Source of the DNA: a bacterium
GTDB lineage: Bacteria > SZUA-79 > Acidulodesulfobacterales > Acidulodesulfobacteraceae
Assembly: GCA_021813595.1 (NCBI GenBank)
Contig: JAKAKF010000121.1
Location: 1 to 8,369, forward strand
Length of the DNA: 8,369 nucleotides
Direction: 5' to 3'
Shown here: one piece after another, positions 1 through 7,069 of the stretch
Position numbering within the stretch: position 1 is the first letter of the stretch
Layout of the letters: each line of letters opens with the position of its first letter
Notes under the pieces: model-generated
The model's input: the letters and a program-made list of their open reading frames with translations, nothing else
Databases searched by the model: none
What the model was told of the DNA's origin: nothing
Program-made: the position numbers and the translations under genes

Positions 1-241
1 GAATTCCGGTTTTGTCTATGGCCTTTCCCATCTCGCCGCCGAGAGCGTCGATTTCGCGCACGAGATGCCCCTTGGCAAGCCCTCCTATCGCGGGGTTGCA
101 GGACATCTGCCCGATATTGTCTATGTTAATCGTAATGACGGCGGCGCTCAAGCCCATCCTCGCGGCGGCAAGGGAAGCCTCTATGCCGGCATGTCCGGCG
201 CCCACCACGATTACGTCAAAATTATTGTTTTTGTTTTCCAT
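1..241 (-). CDS. mnmG: MnmG (GidA), tRNA U34 carboxymethylaminomethyl-modifying FAD enzyme, N-terminal 80 residues
   Basis: The gene runs off the left edge of the window, so only its first 80 codons are present. The protein starts [19 protein letters not shown], which contains the Rossmann FAD-binding motif GAGHAG at residues 14-19. It continues into the strongly conserved MnmG block [18 protein letters not shown] followed by ALGGEMG. MnmG is a cytosolic flavoprotein that works with MnmE to install the cmnm5 group on wobble uridine 34 of certain tRNAs. The ATG at 239-241 is the natural start because the motif spacing matches the family, but no clear Shine-Dalgarno sequence precedes it. It lies 29 bp downstream of the ATPase gene stop on the same strand, so its transcription probably depends on read-through from upstream genes. 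The fragment is about 56% G+C by hand count, well above the preceding genes. The identification is very secure. Confidence 0.97.
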   Translation of the reverse strand, partial: MENKNNNFDVIVVGAGHAGIEASLAAARMGLSAAVITINIDNIGQMSCNPAIGGLAKGHLVREIDALGGEMGKAIDKTGI

Positions 242-270
242 TGTCTAATTTTCAGATATAATTTATATCC
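242..270 (-). repeat. Short AT-rich spacer before mnmG with a 7-bp inverted repeat
   Basis: This 29-bp spacer separates the ATPase stop codon from the mnmG start. It contains a perfect inverted repeat, GATATAA-T-TTATATC, at 255-269 (7-bp arms, 1-nt centre). The repeat is purely AT-rich apart from its ends, so it could arise by chance or be a small operator. There is no U-tract on the transcribed strand to make it a terminator. The 9-mer TTGTCTAAT occurs at 241-249 and again at 281-289, across the end of the ATPase gene. I see no Shine-Dalgarno sequence for mnmG in the spacer. Confidence 0.3.
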
Positions 271-1662
271 TTAAAACATTTTGTCTAATGAATACAACAG
301 GATATTTTCATCTTTTTTACTTATTTCAGTTAATTCCGCGGTAAATCCCGATTTTGAAAATATTGCAAAAAAAGACCGTCTAAAATCGATTTTACTTTCA
401 ACATAACTTGCCTTTTCTTTTAAACCGGCTAACACATTTAATCCGACCTTCTCTTTCCAATATTTGCATTCTCCAAAAATAGCCTCATTGTTTTTTGACA
501 GGGCGATTATATCTATTTCTTTGTCTTTATCCCACCACCTGCCTATTTTTTTAATTTCGAAAGGCGCCTTTTGTTCCAGAAGAAAATCCTTGGAGACTTT
601 TTCAAAAACAAACGAAACGAATAGATGAAAATCCTTTTTTATTTTTTCCATTACAAATTCATACTGTTCTATTTCAAGATAGCTCATATAAGGAAATATA
701 TATTTAAACCAGAACCGAAAAAAATTATCTTTAATGAAATAAAGTCCTTTTTTGCTTTTTAGGGGATTTTCTTCCGTCACCGGAACTTCTCTTTCTAATA
801 TTTCCAAATCTATTAATTTTTCGATAAAAGAAGTGATATTTTTTGATTCCAGCATAAGTTTTTTACTGATATTGCCTATTTTGTGCTCCCCGCTCGATAC
901 GGCCTCCAGTATTGAAAAATAGGTAGCCTCTTCTCTGATTTCATCTTTCAAAACAAACTTGGGCTCCATATACAGAAAACTGTTTTTATTTAAAAAATTA
1001 TTCTTTATGTTTGAATAAATATCTTTTTTTTCTTCGATAAACTCGATATATTTTGGAACGCCTCCCGTTAAACCGTAAAACTCGATAAGTTTTTCATTAT
1101 CGTTTATTCCGGGAAAAAACTTGCCGTAATCTTTAAATTTTAAAGGCTGCAATCTTATTTGAGAGGTTCTCCTTCCGTACAAAGGGCTTGAATAATTCAA
1201 CGAGGTTTCATACATAAGGCTTATAACGGAACCGCATAAGATAAGCATTATGTTATTGTCTTTAAAGTTATTATCCCAAATCCTTTGAAATATGGACGGA
1301 ATAGCTTTATTTACTTTATAAAGATATTGAAATTCGTCGATTATGATAATAAGCTTTTTATCGCCCCTGCCGAATTTATCAGCGATATATTCAAAAAGGG
1401 CGTCTAATTTTTCTAAATTAATCTTTTTTAGAAAATTATCGTTTAGCGCCGCCGCCGATATTTCTTGAAACCTTTTTACCTGTATATTTTCATTTTCGAG
1501 GTCTCCTAAAAAATAAACGGCCGGCCTATTCCTAATGAACTCTTTAAGCAACGTCGTTTTCCCCGTCCGCCGTCTTCCGTATAAAACGACAAAGGACGAA
1601 CCCTCTCTGTTATATTCGTCTTGCAGGGATTTTATTTCCGACTCTCTGTCTATAAATTTCAT
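271..1662 (-). CDS. P-loop ATPase of the archaeal ATPase family with C-terminal DUF234-like (PD-(D/E)xK) domain
   Basis: This is a complete 463-residue protein. Residues 1-205 form a STAND/AAA-type ATPase core: Walker A GRRRTGKTT (29-37, with K35 and T36), Walker B KLIIIIDEFQYL (103-114, with D109 and E110), a sensor-like strand ending in CGS (143-145), the conserved YGRRTSQIRLQPL (162-174), and LTGGVPKY (198-205). Residues about 245-300 look like a winged helix. From about residue 305 the protein matches the DUF234 layout (FIKDNFFRFWFKYIFP at 309-324). It ends in a nuclease-like signature, with E354, D384 in EIDIIAL, and E398-x-K400 in GECKY, as in PD-(D/E)xK folds. Start ATG is at 1660-1662, with no strong Shine-Dalgarno sequence. 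These ATPases are common in archaea and anaerobic bacteria, and their function is mostly unknown. DNA-linked defence or a mobile-element passenger role is inference. The gene is very AT-rich (one line counted at 28% G+C). The family call is secure; the role is not. Confidence 0.88.
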   Translation of the reverse strand: MKFIDRESEIKSLQDEYNREGSSFVVLYGRRRTGKTTLLKEFIRNRPAVYFLGDLENENIQVKRFQEISAAALNDNFLKKINLEKLDALFEYIADKFGRGDKKLIIIIDEFQYLYKVNKAIPSIFQRIWDNNFKDNNIMLILCGSVISLMYETSLNYSSPLYGRRTSQIRLQPLKFKDYGKFFPGINDNEKLIEFYGLTGGVPKYIEFIEEKKDIYSNIKNNFLNKNSFLYMEPKFVLKDEIREEATYFSILEAVSSGEHKIGNISKKLMLESKNITSFIEKLIDLEILEREVPVTEENPLKSKKGLYFIKDNFFRFWFKYIFPYMSYLEIEQYEFVMEKIKKDFHLFVSFVFEKVSKDFLLEQKAPFEIKKIGRWWDKDKEIDIIALSKNNEAIFGECKYWKEKVGLNVLAGLKEKASYVESKIDFRRSFFAIFSKSGFTAELTEISKKDENILLYSLDKMF

Positions 1663-1672
1663 GGTTTTTATT

Positions 1673-1709
1673 TTATCGTTTCTATATTATTATAATCTAA
1701 AAACGATAA
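1673..1709 (-). promoter_or_regulatory. Inverted repeat flanking a TATAAT box upstream of the ATPase gene
   Basis: The 89-bp gap between the restriction gene and the ATPase gene holds a perfect 9-bp inverted repeat, TTATCGTTT (1673-1681) and AAACGATAA (1701-1709), with a 19-bp AT-only-like loop. On the minus strand a perfect TATAAT sits inside the loop (1689-1694), about 27 bp before the start codon. The -35 region at the usual distance is poor. The arrangement looks like an operator bracketing a promoter, with half-sites 28 bp centre to centre. It could instead be an RNA hairpin. No binding protein can be named; the winged helix of the downstream ATPase is one guess. Confidence 0.35.
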
Positions 1710-1751
1710 TTTTGCATTAATATAATGACGCCTGCCCATAGATTGAATGTT

Positions 1752-2189
1752 TTATATAACGCCTATAAACTCGGCGACAACCCTGAAATCAGTTTCCGGC
1801 ACGTTTTCTAAGCTTATCGGCTCAAATTCTTTGTTGTCCGGCGATAAAATAATCCGTTTATGCCGCCATGTTCCGTCCTCGAAATATTCTTTTTCGCTGT
1901 GATATCTTTTTACGGTATATTTCTGATTTGTTTCCCTATCGGCAACCTGTTTCGATTCAACTAAAACTACGGCTTCGTTTCTCGAACCGCCTCTGTCGAA
2001 CCTGAATACGCAATAGCTTCCATCCGGAATAGTAGGTTCCATTGAACGTCCTACGACTTTTGCAATAAACATATCTTTATTAAGTTTCCTGCCCGCAACC
2101 GCAGCCTTCATCCAGCCTGAATTTTCGACATACTCTTCCTTTCCAAAAGCCGTGGCAGCGGCTTCAAGGGAATAAACGGGGAGATAGGA
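1752..2189 (-). other. S24 (LexA/CI-type) peptidase-like domain encoded at the 3' end of the restriction gene
   Basis: Residues about 1603-1747 of the restriction enzyme match the self-cleaving domain of LexA, UmuD and CI-like repressors. The region opens with LPVYSLEAAATAFG, continues with DMFIAKVVGRSMEPTIPDG (catalytic-type Ser at 1651), and has YTVKRY (catalytic-type Lys at 1696), 45 residues later. LexA has about 37 residues between its Ser and Lys. In related repressors the cut falls between Ala and Gly just after a PVYSL-like stretch; here the aligned pair reads Ala1614-Thr1615. Both dyad residues are present, so the fold may be active or may only sense RecA filaments. No DNA-binding helix-turn-helix is attached, unlike LexA. 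Confidence 0.85.
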
Positions 2190-5100
2190 GACGAATTTTT
2201 CGACGGAGGCGATATCGCTGTTTGAAACGAGTTTAAGATGAACGGATTTTATACCTTGCGGTATGGGTTCGGATATTTCGGGCAAATTATTAACAATCTC
2301 CATTGTCTTTACGCTGGCGTTAATTACTTTTTTCAACAAATCTATAATATATTTAGGGTTATCGGACCACTTATTAGAGTCGTTAAGAATGTCGCTGTCC
2401 TTATCTATGATTACTTGATACCTTTCCATAACCCACTCTATTGCAGATTTGCCGTTCACGACATAATCATAGGCCTCGAGCGGTATGCCTTTAAGCGTTA
2501 TATGCGAATTATAATTGATTATGCTTTTATCTACTAATCCATCTTTTTTGCCAAATTTCATTTTATTTACTCTGTAATCAGGGTTTCTCTTTTCGCTTAT
2601 ATCTTCGATTACAGAAAAAGGCGCGATATTCTCGTAGTTTATATGCAAATTCATGAGTTTTTCACCGGCTTTACTGAAAGCCCAAAAATCTGGCGCAAAG
2701 GGTATGCGGGGCAGTATTCTTTTTAAAGTTGCGCCGAAACGCTCTTTGTATTCAGGAGAATGTAATATCCCGTAAATGTAGTGAAATATATCGTCCTTAT
2801 TTATTGATTCATAGGTATAATGTTTTTTAAATAAAAATAATGCTTCGTCGGTAATAGCATCATAACGCGCATATGTTTTATCTACTGTTTCATTAATTAC
2901 ATTATTGGTGTCGAATAAATCGTCTTCATTATGCTCTTCAATTTTTTCATAATAATAGCGAGGGAAACACTGGCCATTACCCAATATTTGTAATTCTGGT
3001 ATGAAATTCATCGCTAATGTTGAAAATGGCTTTGCAGTTCCAATACCAGTAACAGCTATTACAATATTTTTATGTTCGGAATTAGGAAAAATATCATACA
3101 TTTTGTATCCATCGCTAATAAAGCTACGATTGAGATATAAAAATTGTTTTGTGAATGGGCGATAAATACTCTTTACAATACAACCTTGTTTAAAATCGTG
3201 AAATTTCATTTTTTTAAAATCATTCCTTAATCCATTAGACCAGCTGATTTTTTTAGGGTCGGCATCAATAATATTCTCAATATTAATTTCTTTGTTATCT
3301 AAACTTTTATATTTTACAATATTATCATTGTAAGTTTTTATCATGCGTTTCATGTTATCTTCTAATGCTTGTTTCGAAAAATTATAAGCCCAAGCATCTC
3401 GATTTGTCCCAATGCCTCGTGAATATTGACTGAAAATAACATTCTGGTTTTTTTCTTTTTTATCGCCTAATGCTATAAAATCATAAAATAATGCATCGCT
3501 CTGGTTAATCCAATCACCTGTAGCATTTGGCTCTATTTTTTGAAACGGTAAATTTTCAATGCTCTTAAATTCCGCGATAATATTAAGTTTTTCATCTCTA
3601 TTTAAATAATCGCCTATATCATGGTAATACAATTCGCACTCGCCTTTATGCAAGCCGTCTTTAATAAATATCGTAATTGCAACGGGGGTGCGGGAGCCAG
3701 AACCAAATATCTTTCCACCTTCCTTACGCGATACCTCCCCTGATGTTCGTTGATTACCCCGTAAATTAAAAATGTATATATGACTGAAATCCTTTACAAG
3801 GGTTTTCCTTATACCGTCCGCCGCATTGCCGTCTATAAAAGAACTGTTGGTAACAAAACCTATGACGCCTTTATCCTTGAGGCGGTCGGATGCCCAGCGG
3901 ATAGCTCTTATGTAAGAATCATACAGGCTATTCTTATTTGTAGCACTTGAAATTTCTGCGTAAGTTTCTTTTATTCTCTCATCAAGTTTAGGATATTTAA
4001 TATTTTGATTGTTATCGTTAGCACTGGTTTGACCCACCGAATAGGGAGGGTTGCCTAATATAACCCTTATATCCTGATCTTTTTGCCTTTTTGCCCGTTT
4101 GCTGTTTGTCTCTGAAAATGCGTCAAATTTATTATTATCTTCAAACATCTGGAAGGTATCGGCGAGAACCATACCCTCGAAAGGCTTATATGTTCCCGTT
4201 AAGGAATGATAGATGTTTTCTATATTTACCGTTGCGACATAATAAGCCAAAAGAACTATTTCGTTGGCATGTATTTCGTTTTGGTATTTATAAGGTATGT
4301 CCTCAGGCTTAATAAGTCCCGATTGAAGCAGTCTCGTTATAAATGTCCCGGTTCCGGTAAATGGATCTAAAATCTGGACATTTTTATCTGAGAAACCTGT
4401 TCTAAAATGATTTTGTAATGCATATTCAACCGAATGTATTATAAAATCCACGACCTCTACCGGCGTATAAACTATTCCAAGTCTCTCTGACATTTTTGGA
4501 AATGCGGTTTTAAAGAATGTATCGTAAAGGTTTCTTATAACATCCTGCCTCGATTTGTCGCTTTTAACATAAGCTATACTGTTTTTTCTTACATTTTCGT
4601 AAAACCTTTCAAGGCCTTCCGTTTCCTTGGACATTGAATATTTTTCAATAATATCGGCAATTTCTTGCATTGCCTTTGCGACCGGATTATTTTGCGAAAA
4701 TAAATAATCTGCAAACAATGCATCAAATACGGGACGGGTTATTATATGCTGAGAAAGCATCTCGATAGCATCTTCTTCGCTGATAGAAGGATTTATGTCT
4801 CTTTGCAAGCCATGCACAAATTTGTCGAAAGCCTTTTCAGCTTCATCGTTATCTTTTATAATACCGTTTATTCTAATTATTAGTTTTGCCGATATAGCGG
4901 CCGTGTCTTTTGCCCATTCCGCCCAGTATTCCCTATCTCCAAGTTTTTTAGGTACTATTGCATAAATTGCTTTTTCGATATTTTCAAACGGCAAAAGAGG
5001 TAATTTAAAATCCGTCATATCGGGACGCTGCGTTCTGCTTTTGCCTCCCCCGTCGAAAACCACCCTGATTTTTCTCCTGAACTCCGCCTCATCCACTAAA

Positions 5101-6995
5101 CTTTCATCGTGAGAGCGCAGGGCTTTTAATACCTTCCATATTTCTTTAAATCTTTGGTTCGTGTCAACATAATCGTTATAATTATTTACATCCTGGTTAG
5201 GAATAGAAACCGGCAGTATAATATATCCATAATCCTTACCTTCCGACTTACGCATAACCCTGCCTATTGATTGGACTATATCCATTATGGATTCTTTTTT
5301 GTCGTAGAATATTACCGCATCTAATGCCGGCACGTCCACGCCTTCGGAAAGACATTTTGCATTTGAAAGTATGCGGCAATCGTTTTTATCTAAACTTTCT
5401 TTAAGCCAATTCAATTTTTTTTGCCTCACCATAATGTTCATAGTGCCGTCAACATGGTCCATATCAAAACCGGATTCAGACAATGAGCCTTCATGTAAAC
5501 TTACCATTTTTTTAAACACTTTAGACATCTCCGTGGACGCTTTAATCGACTTAGAAAATGCAACCGCCATGCGCATATGCTTATTATTAATACTTTCCAT
5601 TCCATTATCGTCGATAGAAAACAATTCCCGCCCCATTAAAGCCTTCCAACTTCCTATTATCTTTGTTGCAAGTTCCGTAGTAACGGCTTCATTTTCATTA
5701 ATATTGTATTGATTAACTAAGTCCGCCATTTCATTTTCGTTCACAACTGTAATCATAACTTTATAATCGGATAGCAGGTTCATTTCAACAGCCTTTCCAA
5801 AACTCAACTCATAAAACTGTTTTCCGTAAATTTTTTCGTCATCCATAGAAAACAAAGAGGCGCTGGCTTCATCGGCTTTTTTCTTTACCGTATCGTTATA
5901 AATGCGGGGAGTGGCCGTCATATAAAGCCTCTTTTTGCCGTTGATCACATTATTGTCGTGTACCTTGACGAACTCGGAATCTTCCTCATTCAGCAGGGTT
6001 GCGCCCGTTGTGCGGTGAGCTTCGTCGCATATAATAATATCGAAAGAGCCGATACCTTGTTTTTGCGCATCCGATATAACCTGAATTGATTGATATGTGG
6101 ATAATATAACGGTCATTCTGCCGTTATTAATGCTATTAACGGCTTGAACAAGTTTTTTGGCATCCGTTGTAGAGGGATATGCAAGCTCATGAACTCTTAT
6201 ATCTTCATCGTCTTTTCCAACTTTTGTATCGGAACAAACGGCAAAGGCATTAAACGGCTCATAAGCATCCGCAGTCCAGTCCCTCAGGCTCTGAGAGACT
6301 AGAGCTATAGACGGCGCTAAAAACAGGATCCGTCCTTTCGGCGCATATTTCTCGCAGAGCCGCAATGCAGTGAGGGTCTTCCCGGTTCCGCAGGCCATAA
6401 TAAGTTTTCCGCGGTCGTTATTTTGAAACCCATTTATTACCGATTCAATGGCCTCTTCCTGATGGGGTCTTAAGACTCTTTTAGGTTTAAGCTTTATTTC
6501 TTCCGGATTGCCTATATCAAACAGGCTCCAGTCAACAGGGCTTTCCTCGAGGTTTTCAAGTGTTATCCTATGCGTTGATATGGTTTGATTTTGAAGAGCT
6601 TTTTCGGCTTCACTGCTCCAGTTATTGGTGGTAGATACTATCAAACGGTAATCAAAAGCTTTGTATTCTCCGTTTATTTTATATCTCTTGCCTGATGCCG
6701 TAAAAAATGAATCTATATCAGCTTTTTGTAAATTATATTCCCGGTCGAAGAATTTGCACTGAACAGCCCAATAATTTCCCGTATCTATCTCGCGGACAAC
6801 CAAATCTATGCCGCTATCCATTCCTTTATCTGGACACTCGTCCCACTCTCCCCATGTCCATACTTTATCAATTTTATTAGCATATTCAGGGTCGGTTAAT
6901 AAATATTTAGCGATTAATTTTTCGAAAAAAGAACCTTTATCTCTTGAACTTAAGGGTAGCTTGTTTACTTTTTCAAGAATATCGATAATTTTCAT
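1752..6995 (-). CDS. Type ISP-like restriction-modification enzyme (Mrr nuclease, DEAH helicase, N6-adenine methylase, TRD) with C-terminal S24 LexA-like domain
   Basis: This complete 1747-residue protein combines restriction and methylation in one chain. Residues 20-145 are an Mrr-like nuclease (GSFFEKLIAKYLL, D64 in GIDL, Q79-x-K81 in QCK). Residues about 172-650 are an SF2 helicase: LRPHQEEAI (175-183), Walker A ACGTGKT (201-207), DEAH (324-327), MTATPR (359-364), motif V SEGVDVPALDAVIFYD (550-565) and motif VI QSIGRVMRK (575-583). Residues about 650-840 are the coupler. An N6-adenine methylase follows, with YTPVEVVDF (843-851), motif I DPFTGTGTF (877-885) and NPPY (982-985). Residues about 1120-1510 are the target-recognition part, ending in VNGKSAIEWVMERYQV. 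Known type ISP enzymes are about 1570-1580 residues long and lack the tail seen here. That tail (about 1603-1747) is an S24 peptidase-like domain, with S1651 in GRSMEPTIPDG and K1696 in YTVKRY. Start ATG is at 6993-6995, after a good AAGGAAG ribosome-binding site. The enzyme should translocate on DNA, cleave unmodified targets and methylate one strand; its target sequence cannot be read from the window. Confidence 0.95.
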   Translation of the reverse strand: MKIIDILEKVNKLPLSSRDKGSFFEKLIAKYLLTDPEYANKIDKVWTWGEWDECPDKGMDSGIDLVVREIDTGNYWAVQCKFFDREYNLQKADIDSFFTASGKRYKINGEYKAFDYRLIVSTTNNWSSEAEKALQNQTISTHRITLENLEESPVDWSLFDIGNPEEIKLKPKRVLRPHQEEAIESVINGFQNNDRGKLIMACGTGKTLTALRLCEKYAPKGRILFLAPSIALVSQSLRDWTADAYEPFNAFAVCSDTKVGKDDEDIRVHELAYPSTTDAKKLVQAVNSINNGRMTVILSTYQSIQVISDAQKQGIGSFDIIICDEAHRTTGATLLNEEDSEFVKVHDNNVINGKKRLYMTATPRIYNDTVKKKADEASASLFSMDDEKIYGKQFYELSFGKAVEMNLLSDYKVMITVVNENEMADLVNQYNINENEAVTTELATKIIGSWKALMGRELFSIDDNGMESINNKHMRMAVAFSKSIKASTEMSKVFKKMVSLHEGSLSESGFDMDHVDGTMNIMVRQKKLNWLKESLDKNDCRILSNAKCLSEGVDVPALDAVIFYDKKESIMDIVQSIGRVMRKSEGKDYGYIILPVSIPNQDVNNYNDYVDTNQRFKEIWKVLKALRSHDESLVDEAEFRRKIRVVFDGGGKSRTQRPDMTDFKLPLLPFENIEKAIYAIVPKKLGDREYWAEWAKDTAAISAKLIIRINGIIKDNDEAEKAFDKFVHGLQRDINPSISEEDAIEMLSQHIITRPVFDALFADYLFSQNNPVAKAMQEIADIIEKYSMSKETEGLERFYENVRKNSIAYVKSDKSRQDVIRNLYDTFFKTAFPKMSERLGIVYTPVEVVDFIIHSVEYALQNHFRTGFSDKNVQILDPFTGTGTFITRLLQSGLIKPEDIPYKYQNEIHANEIVLLAYYVATVNIENIYHSLTGTYKPFEGMVLADTFQMFEDNNKFDAFSETNSKRAKRQKDQDIRVILGNPPYSVGQTSANDNNQNIKYPKLDERIKETYAEISSATNKNSLYDSYIRAIRWASDRLKDKGVIGFVTNSSFIDGNAADGIRKTLVKDFSHIYIFNLRGNQRTSGEVSRKEGGKIFGSGSRTPVAITIFIKDGLHKGECELYYHDIGDYLNRDEKLNIIAEFKSIENLPFQKIEPNATGDWINQSDALFYDFIALGDKKEKNQNVIFSQYSRGIGTNRDAWAYNFSKQALEDNMKRMIKTYNDNIVKYKSLDNKEINIENIIDADPKKISWSNGLRNDFKKMKFHDFKQGCIVKSIYRPFTKQFLYLNRSFISDGYKMYDIFPNSEHKNIVIAVTGIGTAKPFSTLAMNFIPELQILGNGQCFPRYYYEKIEEHNEDDLFDTNNVINETVDKTYARYDAITDEALFLFKKHYTYESINKDDIFHYIYGILHSPEYKERFGATLKRILPRIPFAPDFWAFSKAGEKLMNLHINYENIAPFSVIEDISEKRNPDYRVNKMKFGKKDGLVDKSIINYNSHITLKGIPLEAYDYVVNGKSAIEWVMERYQVIIDKDSDILNDSNKWSDNPKYIIDLLKKVINASVKTMEIVNNLPEISEPIPQGIKSVHLKLVSNSDIASVEKFVSYLPVYSLEAAATAFGKEEYVENSGWMKAAVAGRKLNKDMFIAKVVGRSMEPTIPDGSYCVFRFDRGGSRNEAVVLVESKQVADRETNQKYTVKRYHSEKEYFEDGTWRHKRIILSPDNKEFEPISLENVPETDFRVVAEFIGVI
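2821..3600 (-). other. AT-rich segment covering the target-recognition region of the restriction gene
   Basis: By hand count, these 780 bases contain 229 G or C, about 29%. The lines sampled on either side (2641-2760 and 3601-3720) are 40-45%, and some helicase-coding lines exceed 50%. The stretch encodes residues about 1132-1392, just after the methylase motifs, where type ISP enzymes keep the DNA target-recognition domain. A base-composition step here fits replacement of the specificity region by recombination. Some other lines in the gene are also near 30%, so the contrast is suggestive only. Confidence 0.4.
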
Positions 6996-7000
6996 ATTAT

Positions 7001-7007
7001 CTTCCTT
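7001..7007 (-). promoter_or_regulatory. Strong ribosome-binding site for the restriction gene
   Basis: On the minus strand AAGGAAG lies 5 nt before the ATG at 6993-6995. It is the best Shine-Dalgarno sequence among the genes here whose start is visible, and it fixes the start of the restriction enzyme. The rhuM, ATPase and mnmG starts have no comparable site, so the restriction gene is probably the most efficiently translated of the insert. Confidence 0.75.
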
Positions 7008-7039
7008 TATTTAACATTTTTTCACATTTTGTAATATTA

Positions 7040-7045
7040 ATTATA
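7040..7045 (-). promoter_or_regulatory. Possible -10 box in the gap between rhuM and the restriction gene
   Basis: A perfect TATAAT on the minus strand lies in the 74-bp gap, giving a predicted leader of about 35-40 nt before the restriction gene. The -35 region at 16-18 nt does not resemble TTGACA, so this may be a weak or activated promoter, or simply AT-rich sequence. Downstream of it AAAATGT occurs twice in close succession (7012-7030 region), which could be a binding site. Confidence 0.3.
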
Positions 7046-7069
7046 GTGCATTTTCTTTCCGCCCTTCTT

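Noticed and set aside
12..274. Two plus-strand frames at the left edge
   Set aside because: Both are antisense to the clear mnmG N-terminus.
1710..1751. Terminator after the restriction gene
   Set aside because: Only a 5-bp CATTA/TAATG stem is visible, with no U-tract.
2238..2537. Open frame of 99 codons on the plus strand
   Set aside because: It is antisense to the well-supported restriction gene and has no recognisable domain; it arises from the codon pattern of the opposite strand.
5371..5712. Open frame of 113 codons on the plus strand
   Set aside because: It lies antisense to the helicase part of the restriction gene, has no ribosome-binding site and no family resemblance.
1752..6995. 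Possibility that the long gene is several fused or misread genes (separate hsdR, hsdM)
   Set aside because: The frame is continuous with all motifs in the type ISP order, and the length up to the S24 tail matches single-chain type ISP enzymes.
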